Shown in pieces: positions 1 through 9,500 of a DNA stretch of 64,000 bases. The notes under the pieces are model-generated. The model made no database searches, was not told where the DNA came from, and worked only from the letters and a program-made list of their open reading frames with translations. The DNA is from Streptomyces sp. NBC_01485. Lineage in GTDB: Bacteria > Actinomycetota > Actinomycetes > Streptomycetales > Streptomycetaceae. The translations under genes were made by a program, and so were the position numbers. The stretch spans positions 3,286,001 to 3,350,000 of the forward strand of contig NZ_CP109435.1 in assembly GCF_036227125.1 (NCBI RefSeq). Direction: 5' to 3'. Position 1 is the stretch's first letter. Each line of letters begins with the position of its first letter.

Positions 1-56
1 GGCCAAGGATTCCGCTGACGGTCACCGTTACGGAATTCAGTCAATCGGAACCGTAA
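1..56 (+). CDS. C-terminal end of an unidentified protein (partial)
   Basis: An open frame enters from the left edge and ends at TAA (54-56). Its last residues read PRIPLTVTVTEFSQSEP, an alternating hydrophobic pattern that suits a final beta strand. A strong hairpin with a T-run begins at the stop codon, as expected at the end of a transcription unit. The fragment is too short to name. The open frame and the position of the terminator are seen directly; that it is a gene end is inference. Confidence 0.4.
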   Translation, partial: PRIPLTVTVTEFSQSEP

Positions 57-88
57 CCCCTGGCTCCCCCATTCGGGACCAGGGGTTT
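55..88 (+). terminator. Rho-independent terminator
   Basis: The arms AACCCCTGG (55-63) and CCAGGGGTT (79-87) are perfectly complementary and are followed by more T residues. The hairpin starts at the TAA of the partial gene at the left edge and probably ends its transcript. Confidence 0.7.
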
Positions 89-200
89 TCGGTGCCTACT
101 CGGCATCCGAACACCCGTCCTTTAGGGCGAGCTTGTCCGGATTTGTCGACGGGCGTGTAACAGCGGTTATGCGGCGGTCCGGGTGCGGAATCCCCGTTGC

Positions 201-1259
201 ATGAACCCCAACACCCCGCTCCCCCAGGTTCCCTCGGCGTCCCCCCGCCCGGTCCGCCACCTGTCCGACGTCCAGCGCCGCGTGACGACGGCGGCCCAGC
301 TCCGCGCGCAGGGCGTGGCACCGGCCGAGGCGAACGATCAGTGCCGTCCCGGCGGCCCCTGGCAGCAGCTCCTCCCCGGCGTCTACCTGCTCCACCCGGG
401 GCCGCCGACCAGCGAGGAGCGGCTGCACGCGGTGCTGATGTACGCGGCCCGCGAGGCGGCGGCGCCCGCCGTGCCGGCCCAGCCGGGCGCCGGGGGACCG
501 CACCGGCAGGTGTACCAGGACGCGATGATCACGGGCCTGGCCGCCCTGAACCTGCACGGCCTGTCGTCGGCTCCGCCACTGCTGTCCCTGGAGCACATCG
601 ACGTCCTCGTCCCGCGGCTGCGCCGGCTGCGCTCGACGGGCGACGCGCACATCGTCCGCACGGCGGCCATGCCCGCTCCCGAGCTGGCCACCGGCATCCC
701 GGTGGCGCCGGTACCGCGCGCGCTGGCCGACGCGGTGGCCCAACTGACGGACGCGGGGGCCGTCCGGCGGCTGCTGTCGGAGGCGGTACGCGGCGGCCAC
801 TGCGAACCGGCGGCGATCGTACGGGAGTTGAACGACGCGAAGCTGCTGAACCGCCCGCACGTGGTCGACGCGGTGGACTCGCTGCTCGCCGAGGGCCGCG
901 CGATCGCGGAGGACCGTCTCTACACGATGGTGTGCGAGTACGGCCTCCCCGACCCGGTGTGGAACGTGGACCTCCGCCTGCCGGGCGGCCCCCACCTGGG
1001 CGGCCTCGACGCGTACTGGCCTGAGCAGGCGGTGGCGGTGGAACTGGACACCCGGGCGCCGAGGCAGGACGAGGACGCGCTGTGGTCCGAATACGCCCGC
1101 AAGCGGGAGCACTTGGAGCGGCTGGGCATCACGGTCGTCCACATCACCCCGAGGAAGCTGAGGGACTCGATGGAACAGCAGGCGGCGGTGGTCCGTACGG
1201 CCCTGATGGCGTCGGGCGACAGGGACCCGGCGGCGTATGTCGTGGTGCTGCCCCGGTAG
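201..1259 (+). CDS. AbiEi-like winged-helix protein with C-terminal nuclease-like domain
   Basis: The protein has about 352 residues. The N-terminal part (QLRAQGVAP, then a LLPGVYLL segment) resembles the winged-helix start of AbiEi-type antitoxin and regulator proteins. The C-terminal third, around GGLDAYWPEQAVAVELDTR and the following ARKREHLERLGI, resembles the DUF559/Vsr-like endonuclease fold in its spacing of acidic residues and an R/K. Such proteins are common in actinobacteria, often without an adjacent AbiEii toxin, and none is present here, so a toxin-antitoxin role is not supported. The start is uncertain: ATG at 201 was chosen, GTG at 183 is in frame, and neither has a clear ribosome-binding site. 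Biochemical function is unknown. Confidence 0.75.
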   Translation: MNPNTPLPQVPSASPRPVRHLSDVQRRVTTAAQLRAQGVAPAEANDQCRPGGPWQQLLPGVYLLHPGPPTSEERLHAVLMYAAREAAAPAVPAQPGAGGPHRQVYQDAMITGLAALNLHGLSSAPPLLSLEHIDVLVPRLRRLRSTGDAHIVRTAAMPAPELATGIPVAPVPRALADAVAQLTDAGAVRRLLSEAVRGGHCEPAAIVRELNDAKLLNRPHVVDAVDSLLAEGRAIAEDRLYTMVCEYGLPDPVWNVDLRLPGGPHLGGLDAYWPEQAVAVELDTRAPRQDEDALWSEYARKREHLERLGITVVHITPRKLRDSMEQQAAVVRTALMASGDRDPAAYVVVLPR

Positions 1260-1312
1260 GGGGACCGGGGCCGGGGGGCCTGGATCCGGGGCGGCGGCCG
1301 GGGTGCTGTCGG

Positions 1313-1356
1313 CCGCGAATGGTGACACTTCCTACCGGGAGTGTCACCATTCGCGG
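1313..1356. repeat. Dispersed GTGACAC hairpin, copy A
   Basis: Perfect 17-bp arms, CCGCGAATGGTGACACT (1313-1329) and its complement (1340-1356), enclose a 10-nt loop. The right arm is followed by AACTGTGAC. The same structure and the same flank, in reverse orientation, occur at 50021-50071, and a shorter relative lies at 22417-22452. It sits in the 292-bp gap before the pyruvyl transferase, where nothing else is seen. It may act as a terminator or protein-binding site, or be a mobile palindromic repeat. Confidence 0.7.
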
Positions 1357-1551
1357 AACTGTGACCCGGCGGCGCCAGGAGGGGAGAGGAGGGGTCGTCG
1401 GGGCCGCTGGGGGGCGGCAAACCCGGCGGCCCCTCCTCGCGTCCGCCATGTGTACGTTGGCCGAAGATCCGCGCCGCGCTTCGAGGCGTCGGCAACAGTT
1501 GTCGGCACAGCTACCGGCAACAGCTACCGGCATCAGCCAGGGAAGGCACAC

Positions 1552-2784
1552 ATGGCACGCGTCGCCGTCATCACCGCGCCCAACATCGGGTACCGCAACA
1601 CAGGAATGCTGACCGTCGACCTGGCCTTCGAGTCCCTGCGGCGGCGGATGGGCGCCGGGATCGACGCGACCTGGTACACGCTGCACACGCCGGAGACCGT
1701 GCCGCTGCGCGCGGGTGTGCGGGGCGCCGATCTCCCGTTCCGGTTCCGTTCGCTGATCGAGCACCCCGACGAGCACCTCGCCGAACTCCGCGACCACGAC
1801 GCCGTCGTCTTCTGGGGCGACTTCCTCCACACCCGGCACTATCTGGCCCAGGACGCGACCAACCGCCTGCTCGACTTCGGCTTCGCCGAGGACCGCGACG
1901 CCGCCCGCGTCCTGCTCAACCGCACCCTGCTGCTCGCGGACCAGCCGGACGAACTCCTCGCCCGCACCCTCAGCTACGGCGGCACGATCCTGCACAACAC
2001 GCAGTCCGACTACGAGGACAAGGAGTACGGTCCCCTGTTCGCACGCCTGATGACGCGAAGTCACCGGGTCTGGATGCGGGAACCGCTCTCGGCGGCCAAG
2101 CTCGCCCACTTCCGCGGGGACGACCCCACGACCGAGTACTTCGGCTCGGACGCGGCGCTTCTGTCCCGCCCCGGCGACCTCGACGACCATCTCCCGACCA
2201 CCCAGTGGTCCCAGGAGGTCCCGGACGGCGGTGCGATCGGCGTGTTCCTCGGCGCCCGTACGGCCGTCCCCGCCTGGCTGCCCGCCTTCTGCCAGGGTCT
2301 GTCCGACCGGCTCGGCGCCCCGTTGGAGTGGCTGCCCTGGTTCGACCGCGACGTCCCCTCCCAGGTCGGCCACATCGGGCGGCGCCCGGGTGACCACACC
2401 GTCGGCGACCTGGTGGGCGTACTCCCCCGGTACCGGCTGGTCATCACCGACACCTACCACCTGTGCGTCAACTCGTGGGGCGCCGGTACCCCGGTGGTGT
2501 GCGTCGGCGCGCCCGAACCCGTTCCGACGACCGACGACGACTATCTGACGCTGAGCGACGTGAAGAAGCACGTGTTCCACATGGCGTACGACGCGGCGGA
2601 CTTCTACCTGTCCACCCTCCCCGACACCGAGGAGGCCCACGCGCGCCGTGCCGACCGGCTCGTCCACCTCGTCGAAGGCGGCGGGGCCGATGCGATCGCC
2701 GCGCGGATACGCGCACACGCCGACCGTTCGGGGGCCGCCTTCACCGAGACGCTCACGTCACTGCTCGGCACTGCCTGCCGTTGA
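1552..2784 (+). CDS. Polysaccharide pyruvyl transferase family protein
   Basis: This 410-residue protein has the layout of the polysaccharide pyruvyl transferase family. It has a glycosyltransferase-like N-terminal segment (ARVAVITAPNIGYRNTGM) and the C-terminal family signature YRLVITDTYHLCVNSWGAG near residues 293-311. Family members add a pyruvyl ketal from phosphoenolpyruvate to sugars of exopolysaccharides or cell-wall polymers. ATG at 1552 was chosen because GGAAGG lies a few bases upstream; the longer frame runs back through the GTGACAC hairpin. The 3' end overlaps the convergent ATPase gene by 32 bp. A glycosyltransferase lies 1.7 kb away, so both may have served one surface polymer before the regulatory trio was inserted; this is inference. 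Confidence 0.8.
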   Translation: MARVAVITAPNIGYRNTGMLTVDLAFESLRRRMGAGIDATWYTLHTPETVPLRAGVRGADLPFRFRSLIEHPDEHLAELRDHDAVVFWGDFLHTRHYLAQDATNRLLDFGFAEDRDAARVLLNRTLLLADQPDELLARTLSYGGTILHNTQSDYEDKEYGPLFARLMTRSHRVWMREPLSAAKLAHFRGDDPTTEYFGSDAALLSRPGDLDDHLPTTQWSQEVPDGGAIGVFLGARTAVPAWLPAFCQGLSDRLGAPLEWLPWFDRDVPSQVGHIGRRPGDHTVGDLVGVLPRYRLVITDTYHLCVNSWGAGTPVVCVGAPEPVPTTDDDYLTLSDVKKHVFHMAYDAADFYLSTLPDTEEAHARRADRLVHLVEGGGADAIAARIRAHADRSGAAFTETLTSLLGTACR

Positions 2785-3184
2785 GGCGGGCGCGGACCGT
2801 CTTGCCGACCTCGGCGCGCAGGAACCAGTCCAGTTCCGTGGCGATGGAGGAGACGACGAGGAGGCCCCGGCCGTTCTCCCCGGTCGTGTCCTCCCTGATC
2901 TCCGGGATCTCCGGGAACGCCCTCAGCGGGTCCGACACCTCGATGCTCAGCGTGCGGTTCTCTTCCAACTCGTGGATTCTCAGCCACAGTTCGTGACCGG
3001 GGACCCGGCCGTGCCGTACGGCGTTGGCGACGAGCTCGGAGGTGACGAGCACGGCTTCGTCAATGTCGCCGGGCCACAGCCACATCGTCAGCCGACGACG
3101 GACGTGGAGCCGGGTGAGGCGGACGGTGCGGGCAGTCATGGGGTAACCCATCGACCAGTCGGGGGCGAGGAGGGTGGGGGGCAT
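2753..3184 (-). CDS. Anti-sigma-like HATPase_c ATP-binding protein
   Basis: This 143-residue protein has a GHKL-type ATPase fold: the N-box VTSELVANAVRHG and the G-box ENGRGLLVVSSIATELDW are both present. Single-domain proteins of this type resemble SpoIIAB/RsbW anti-sigma factors and are abundant in streptomycetes. The start at 3184 has AAAGGGA a few bases upstream. It is transcribed away from the XRE regulator at 3388 and with it and the DUF397 gene forms the ATPase/XRE/DUF397 trio known from abaA- and whiJ-like developmental loci. Its partner sigma factor cannot be told from sequence. Confidence 0.85.
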   Translation of the reverse strand: MPPTLLAPDWSMGYPMTARTVRLTRLHVRRRLTMWLWPGDIDEAVLVTSELVANAVRHGRVPGHELWLRIHELEENRTLSIEVSDPLRAFPEIPEIREDTTGENGRGLLVVSSIATELDWFLRAEVGKTVRARLNGRQCRAVT

Positions 3185-3387
3185 GAGGTTCCCTTTCACG
3201 CTTGGGTTGCACACCCCACGGTGACGGGACCTGCCATTCGACTTCAATCGAAACGCCGCTGATTAATCAGTCGGTTGAGAAGTGGACTATGCCCAGTTCT
3301 GCGCAATCGGCTGCGCGGGCCGCACACGCGGTGTCACACTCTGCACACGGGGGTTCACCACACGTACTGGCGCGCAAAGGAACGCAC

Positions 3388-4269
3388 ATGGCAGCAAAGC
3401 GTGGACGCACGGCCCAACGGCTGGAACTTGGCCTTCAACTCCGTCAGTTGCGCGAGAACTGCGGTCTGGGCGAGCGGGGCGGGGGCTACACCCGCAAGCA
3501 GGCGGTTGTCGGACTACGCATCTCCGAGGCCTCGTTGCAGAGGATCGAGTCGGGATCGCTGAACTTCCGCAACATCGGCGACCTGCGCAAGCTGCTCGCC
3601 AAGTACGGGGTCACCGACGAAGAGGTCGTCGAATCACTGATCAACCTCAACAAGGACTCGAACCAACAGGATTGGCTCACGCAGTACCGGGGGCTCATGC
3701 CGGCGGGGATGCCCGGGTTCGTGGGACTGGAGCCCGAGGCGCGCAGCATGAAGGCGTACCACCCCACGCTGATCTACGGCCTGCTACAAACGGAGCAATA
3801 CGCTCTCGTCAAGAACGAGGTGGACAAGCCGATCGAGGAGTACACGACGGAACTCATCCGAAGCAGCGTCGAGGTGCGGATGAAGCGCCAGGACGTGCTC
3901 ACTCGGGAGAACCCCGTCAAGCTCCATGTCATTCTCGGCGAAGCCGCCTTGCGCTATGTGGTCGGAGGCACCGATGTGATGCGCGAACAGTACGTGAAGA
4001 TCGAGAAGTTGTCGGGCTGGGATCACATCACCATCCAGGTGCTGCCGTTCCGCCGGAGCTACCGCTCGACCCACGACTTCGCCATCCTTGAATTCGGCAA
4101 CGCACTGCCTCCTCGTGTACAGGCTGACAGTGCCTGGGGTTCCGTATCCACCTCGGACAAGCCACGTGAAGTCGACCGGTTCAACCGCCGGTTCGACGCC
4201 ATGGCAGCATCGGCACTGCCACCCGAGGACACCCCTGAATTCCTCCACCGCCTAGACCGAGAGCTGTAG
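3388..4269 (+). CDS. WhiJ-like XRE-family regulator (HTH plus DUF5753)
   Basis: This 293-residue protein has an N-terminal helix-turn-helix (RQLRENCGL, then RISEASLQRIESG, about residues 13-55). The C-terminal DUF5753 region starts near LEPEARSMKAYHPTLIYGLL. This is the layout of WhiJ-type regulators, which act together with small DUF397/BldB-like partners in development and antibiotic control. ATG at 3388 is preceded by AAAGGA, whereas the longer frame from 3202 runs into the divergent promoter region. The DUF397 gene starts 4 bp after its stop, which indicates co-transcription. The locus probably regulates itself; no operator could be singled out. Confidence 0.88.
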   Translation: MAAKRGRTAQRLELGLQLRQLRENCGLGERGGGYTRKQAVVGLRISEASLQRIESGSLNFRNIGDLRKLLAKYGVTDEEVVESLINLNKDSNQQDWLTQYRGLMPAGMPGFVGLEPEARSMKAYHPTLIYGLLQTEQYALVKNEVDKPIEEYTTELIRSSVEVRMKRQDVLTRENPVKLHVILGEAALRYVVGGTDVMREQYVKIEKLSGWDHITIQVLPFRRSYRSTHDFAILEFGNALPPRVQADSAWGSVSTSDKPREVDRFNRRFDAMAASALPPEDTPEFLHRLDREL

Positions 4270-4273
4270 GCCC

Positions 4274-4534
4274 ATGCACCCGCGCTTCACCGCACCGGAA
4301 CTCGCCCCTGAGCACGCCTGGTTCAAGTCGTCCTACAGCGACTCCGGCGGCCAGAACTGCCTCGAAGCCGCCTGGATCAAGTCCTCCTACAGCGATGCGG
4401 GCCAGAACTGCGTCGAGGTCGCCCTCGTAGCCCCGGCCGTCGGCGTCCGCGACTCCAAGAACCCCGCCGGCCCCGCCCTGCTCCTCCCCGCGCCCGCCTG
4501 GGCGGAGTTCCTCAGTTCTCTTCCGGGGATGTGA
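4274..4534 (+). CDS. DUF397 protein with duplicated N-terminal motif
   Basis: This 86-residue protein belongs to the DUF397 family, small partners of WhiJ-like regulators. The family motif appears twice in tandem: AWFKSSYSDSGGQNCLEA is followed at once by AWIKSSYSDAGQNCVEV, and then by the usual VRDSKNP and WAEFL ends. Family members normally have one copy, so this looks like an internal duplication of about 18 residues. It sits 4 bp after the XRE gene, and its 3' end overlaps the convergent glycosyltransferase gene by 23 bp. A role in modulating the upstream regulator is inferred from family context. Confidence 0.85.
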   Translation: MHPRFTAPELAPEHAWFKSSYSDSGGQNCLEAAWIKSSYSDAGQNCVEVALVAPAVGVRDSKNPAGPALLLPAPAWAEFLSSLPGM

Positions 4535-5729
4535 GGGAAAGCGGCGCGCCCGCGTAGACGCGGTCGATCAGGGCCGCGTAGGACGCGATCATCCGTGTCC
4601 TGCTGAAGCGTTCGCGGCTTGCGGTGAGGGACGGGGTGTAGGTCGCCCGGTCCGTCACCGCCGCCTGCCAGGCCCCGGCGATCGCCTGCGGGTCCGGCGG
4701 GGTCACCAGGCCGTGGCCCGCGACGATCGCCGCGCTGTCGCCGACGTCCGTGGTCACCGGGACGGCCCCGCACATCATGCCCTCGATGAGGCAGAGCGGG
4801 GCCGCCTCGCCCCACGCGGAGGTGAGGGAGACGACGTCGGCGGCGGCGTAGACCGTCTCCATGTCGTGGCGGACGCCGAGGAGGTGCAGGCCCCCCGGCT
4901 CCGGGGCGCCGAACGCGTCCGCGATGTCACCCGCCAGGCCCGGGTTCGTCGTCGTCATGCCCGCCCCGCACATCAGGACGTGCCCGTCCGGTACGGCGTC
5001 CAGCCATGCCCTGGCCGCCGCCAGGAACAAGGGGACGTTCTTCATGCCGTCGTAGCGGGCCGCGAAGACGATCACCGGGGCGGCGGGTGAGATGTCCAGG
5101 GACGTGCGCAGGCTCAGCCGTCTCGCCGCGTCGGGGCGGAAGCGGATCAGGTCGACGCCGTTCGGGATCACGTGCAGCAGAGCCGACGGGACGCCCGCCG
5201 CCTCGTACGCCGCCCTCGTCGACTCCGCGCAGCACACCGCCGCCGCGACCGTGCCGTCGGCGATCGCGGCCTTGAGGTCGTCGAGGGCGCGGCCCTGGTT
5301 CTCGGGGTCGGAGCGGTGCAGGCCGACCACGACCGGGCGGCGCGGCAGGCCCGCCTGGCGGAGGAGGGCGAGGGGCTGTTCCTTGAGGGACAGGATGACG
5401 TCCGCGTCGGCCGTCGCCCGAGCGGTATCAGCCAGCTCGGGGCCGGTGAAGACGGCCGGATCCGTACCCCCCGTGCCGAACGTACGGCCGAGAGACGTGA
5501 CGCCGACGTCCGCCGCCGTCAGCTTGCGGTAGCAGGCGTCGTCCTCCATCCGCTGGCGGGTGGCCTCGCGGTGCACCTCGCCGTGGATGCTCAGCACCCG
5601 GTGGTGCTGGCCGCCTTCGCGCAGGCCAAGCACCACATCGCTGTGCACGATCCGGGCCCCTCCGGAGAAGAACCCCTCGTAGACCGAGAGCACCCGCAGC
5701 CCGTTGCCCCTGCGCACGTCATTGCGCAT
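4512..5729 (-). CDS. GT4-like glycosyltransferase
   Basis: This 405-residue protein has two Rossmann-like halves typical of GT-B glycosyltransferases. The C-terminal donor-binding half shows VIPNGVDLIRFRPD, VIVFAARYDGMKNV and the E-x7-E signature in SAWGEAAPLCLIEGMMCG. An early GGARIVHSDVVLGL segment replaces the usual acceptor-side glycine loop. It probably transfers a sugar from a nucleotide donor, but neither sugar nor acceptor can be read from sequence. ATG at 5729 was chosen, with GGGTGA upstream. It is transcribed alone, convergent with the DUF397 gene. Confidence 0.83.
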   Translation of the reverse strand: MRNDVRRGNGLRVLSVYEGFFSGGARIVHSDVVLGLREGGQHHRVLSIHGEVHREATRQRMEDDACYRKLTAADVGVTSLGRTFGTGGTDPAVFTGPELADTARATADADVILSLKEQPLALLRQAGLPRRPVVVGLHRSDPENQGRALDDLKAAIADGTVAAAVCCAESTRAAYEAAGVPSALLHVIPNGVDLIRFRPDAARRLSLRTSLDISPAAPVIVFAARYDGMKNVPLFLAAARAWLDAVPDGHVLMCGAGMTTTNPGLAGDIADAFGAPEPGGLHLLGVRHDMETVYAAADVVSLTSAWGEAAPLCLIEGMMCGAVPVTTDVGDSAAIVAGHGLVTPPDPQAIAGAWQAAVTDRATYTPSLTASRERFSRTRMIASYAALIDRVYAGAPLSLTSPEEN

Positions 5730-5859
5730 ACGATCACCCGCCTTGCACCGATATCAAGCCATCCCCGTGAAGTGCGGGTTAGCCGATATGAGGCGGTACG
5801 GACATTTCACATGGATGAACGTGGCGTCACATGTCCGCGCATGCTGTGTGACGTGCGGG

Positions 5860-6324
5860 TCACACCTTCGGCGGCACGTGGGCCCTGCCGTTCGCCGGGC
5901 GGTCGCGCCACAGTTTCAGGGCCACGTCGATCAGGCGTACGTGGGTCAGGGTCGGGACCTCGTCCAGGTCGTGCCAGGCGGCCAGGTCGGTGGAGCCGTT
6001 CACCTCGTTGCGCAGTTCGCCGCCGACGATCCGGGCCTCGTAGAGGATGCGGAGGGCGTGGTGGTCCGAGGGGCCGCGCAGGCCCTCGCGGGGGAGCGTG
6101 CGGCGGGAGGAGTCGATGCCGAGGAGGCCGGTCACCTCGACGCGGTAGCCGGTCTCCTCGTCCAGTTCGCGGACGACGGTGTCGAGCGGGTCCTCCCCGT
6201 GTTCCATGCCGCCGCCGGGCAGCACCCACTCGGGAGTGCCGTCGGGAGCGGGTGAACGGGCGAGCAGAATCCGGTCGTCACGGACACAGACGGCGTAGGC
6301 CGCCACCCTCAACTTCTTGCGCAT
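5860..6324 (-). CDS. NUDIX hydrolase
   Basis: This 154-residue protein has a complete Nudix box (GGGMEHGEDPLDTVVRELDE followed by ETGY) carrying the metal-binding glutamates. NUDIX enzymes hydrolyse nucleoside diphosphates linked to another group, often for house-cleaning. The substrate cannot be predicted. Start (ATG) and length are typical of single-domain members. It stands alone between the glycosyltransferase and the protease. Confidence 0.87.
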   Translation of the reverse strand: MRKKLRVAAYAVCVRDDRILLARSPAPDGTPEWVLPGGGMEHGEDPLDTVVRELDEETGYRVEVTGLLGIDSSRRTLPREGLRGPSDHHALRILYEARIVGGELRNEVNGSTDLAAWHDLDEVPTLTHVRLIDVALKLWRDRPANGRAHVPPKV

Positions 6325-6480
6325 ACAGGGACGTTAGCCGTTCGAGGGCGGATCGGGAGAGGGGAAAACCGGCATAACCCTCACAAGAAGCACACCGTCT
6401 TCACACAGGGGGCTCGTAGAGGGTTTTCCCCATCCGTCCATATCGATTCGGTCAACTCTCCCCAAACAGCTGTCCCTTAG

Positions 6481-6522
6481 GCAAAACTTTGCGGTCATCC
6501 GGGATCGCATTCCGGACGACCG
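6481..6522 (+). promoter_or_regulatory. Two adjacent hairpins in the protease leader
   Basis: GCAAAACTTTGC (6481-6492) is a short inverted repeat. It abuts a second one with arms 6492-6502 and 6512-6522 (10 of 11 bases paired). Both lie 60-100 bp upstream of the subtilase start, in a 258-bp gap noticeably less GC-rich than its surroundings. They could be operators or leader structures; no known riboswitch was recognised. Confidence 0.3.
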
Positions 6523-6582
6523 TGATCAGGCAGGAACGTACTGATCATGTGCTGCTCGTTCCTTTACCTACAAGGGATGCCG

Positions 6583-9500
6583 ATGACCCTCACCCCCCAG
6601 CCCGAGTCGACGTCGGGCGCGAGACGCGTGGTGCGGATAGCCGTGGCCGCGGGCCTGGTGGCCGCGCTGTCCGCGGCCGGTCCGATCCCGCTGGCCTTCG
6701 CCGCCGCCGGCTCGACCCCGGCCGCGGCCGACCCGGGCGTGAAGTCCGCCCACGACAAGCTCGGCGCCGACGACGCCGACCTCCTCGCCGACGCCAAGGC
6801 CGACGGCGACAAGAACGTCACGATGATGATCGCGACCGCCCCCGGCCAGACCGAGCAGGTCGCCAAGGAGCTGGACGCGGTCAAGGGCGGCTCCGTGGGC
6901 CAGTCCTACGACAAGGTCGGCTACGTCCGCGCCACCGTCCCGACGGGCAAGGCGGACTCGGCGATCGCCGCCGCGGCCAAGCTGACCTCGGTGCACGCCA
7001 TCGACCTGCGCCAGGACATCGCCCTCGACGACCCGACGCCGAGCGCGGACACCGCGACGGGCGCCAAGAGCGCCGCGTCCTCCGCGAAGGCGAAGACGTA
7101 CGCGGCGCCGAACAACAAGACGCCCGCCGAGAACCCGTACAACCCGTCGTTCGAGACGGGCGCCGTCGACTTCGTGAAGAAGAACCCGAAGGCGGACGGC
7201 CGCGGCGTCACCATCGGCATCCTCGACTCGGGTGTGGACCTGTCGCACCCCGCGCTGCAGAAGACCAGCACCGGCGAGCGCAAGATCGTCGACTGGGTCA
7301 CGTCGACCGACCCGATCATCGACAACGACGCCTCGTGGCGTCCGATGACGACGTCCGTGTCCGGGCCCAGCTTCACCTTCGGCGGCCGGACCTGGACGGC
7401 GAAGGCCGGCTCGTACCAGATCAACCTCTTCCGGGAGTCCGCCACCGCGGGCGGTGACGCCAAGGGCGACGTCAACCGCGACGGCGACACCACCGACGCG
7501 TGGGGCGTCCTGTACGACGCCGCGGCCGGTACGGTCACCGTCGACGTGAACAACAACGGCGACTTCAGCGACGACACCGCGATGAAGCCGTACAAGGACG
7601 GGTACCAGGTCGGGTACTTCGGCACCGACGACCCGAAGACCGACGTCGCCGAGCGGCAGCCGTTCGTCGTGCAGATCCGCAAGGACGTGCCGATGGACCC
7701 CTTCGGCGGCGACTGGGTCGGCAAGAAGGCCGACTTCGCCAACATCGGGCTCATCGCCAGCGAGCACGGCACGCACGTGGCCGGCATCACCGCCGCGAAC
7801 GGCCTGTTCGGCGGCAAGATGAACGGCGCCGCGCCCGGCGCGAAGCTCGTCTCCTCCCGTGCCTGCGTCTTCGGCCCGGGCTGCACCAACGTCGCGCTCA
7901 CCGAGGGCATGATCGACCTCGTCGTCAACCGCGGCGTCGACATCGTCAACATGTCGATCGGCGGCCTGCCGGGTCTCAACGACGGCAACAACGCGCGCTC
8001 CGAGCTGTACACGCGCCTCATCGACACCTACGGCGTCCAGCTCGTGATCTCCGCGGGCAACGAGGGCCCCGGCGCGAACACCATCGGCGACCCCGGTCTG
8101 GCCGACAAGGTGATCTCGGTCGGCGCGGCCATCTCCAAGGAGACGTGGGCCTCGAACTACGGCTCGCAGGTGGAGAAGAAGTACGCGCTGATGCCGTTCT
8201 CCTCGCGCGGCCCGCGTGAGGACGGCGGCTTCACGCCGACGCTCGTCGCGCCCGGCGCCGCGATCAACACGACGCAGACCTGGCTGCCGGGCTCCCCGGT
8301 CGCCGACGCGGGCTACCCGCTGCCGGCCGGCTACTCCATGCTCCAGGGCACCTCGATGGCCTCCCCGCAGGCCGCGGGCGCCTCGGCGCTGCTGATCTCC
8401 GCCGCCAAGCTGAACAAGGTCGCGCTCACTCCGGCGATCCTGCGCACGGCGCTGACCTCGACCGCCGACCACATCAAGGGTGCGCAGGCGTACGAGGAGG
8501 GCGCGGGCGCCATCAACATCGTGGACGCCTGGAAGTCCATCAAGAAGGGCGCCACCGCCCACGACTACACCGTCAAGGCCCCGGTCGACACCGCGCTCGA
8601 CCAGGCGCTGAAGACGCCGGGCTTCGGCACCGGCATCTACGACCGCGAGGGCGGCCTGAAGGCCGGGCAGAAGAAGACGTACGACGTCACCATCACCCGT
8701 ACGTCCGGCGCCGACAAGGCGATCCGCCACGAGCTGCACATCGAGAACAACGCGGGCGGCACCTTCAAGATCCTCGGCTCGGACGAGGTCAAGCTGCCGC
8801 TGAACAAGCCGGTCACGGTCAGGATCCAGGCCAAGGCGGGCTCCGCGGGCCTCAAGAGCGCGATCCTCGAGGTCGACGACCCGAAGACCGTGGGCACCGA
8901 CAAGCTGATCCTCAACACGGTCGTCGTCTCGACCCCGGTGAGCCACACCTTCGCCGCGAAGGCCAGCGTCCAGCGCAACAGCTCGCAGTCCTACTTCCTG
9001 ACCGTGCCCGAGGGCGCGAAGTCGTTCGAGGTCGGGATCAGCGGTCTGAAGGACAAGAGCCAGACCCGGTTCATCTCGATCCACCCGTACGGTGTCGCGG
9101 TCGAGGACACCGGCACGCCCTACTGCTACAGCAACTACCCGATCACCAACGGGTGCAGGCCGGACGCCCGTTCGTACCAGAACCCGCAGGCCGGGGTCTG
9201 GGAGATCGAGGTCGAGTCGCGCCGCACGTCGCCGCTGCTCGACAACCCGTACAAGCTGGACGCCACCGTCTACGGCGCGGCCTTCGCCCCGGAGACCGTG
9301 ACCCTGCCCGAGGCGAAGGTCGGCACCCCGGCCCCCGTCTCCTGGAAGGTCACGAACAAGTTCGCCGCCATCGACGGCAAGCTGGTCGGCGGCCCGCTCG
9401 GCTCGTCCAAGAAGGACCGTCCGACCATCGCGAACGGCGTGACCCAGACCAGCACGGTCGAGGTCCCGGCCGGCGCCAAGTCGCTCGACGTCTCCATCGG

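Noticed and set aside
201..1259. AbiEi-like gene as half of a toxin-antitoxin or phage-defence pair
   Set aside because: No AbiEii-type nucleotidyltransferase lies next to it; the following gene is a pyruvyl transferase behind a hairpin.
1237..1551. N-terminal extension of the pyruvyl transferase frame upstream of 1552
   Set aside because: It would translate through the GTGACAC hairpin, is Gly/Arg-rich without structure, and the ribosome-binding site sits before 1552.
5826..5853. GTCACA...TGTGAC near 5826 as a further member of the GTGACAC hairpin family
   Set aside because: Arms pair over only about 7 bp and lack the CGCGAA outer arm and the AACTGTGAC flank.
6568..9084. An 838-codon minus-strand frame opposite the subtilase
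   Set aside because: It is antisense to the catalytic triad region and has only compositional bias.
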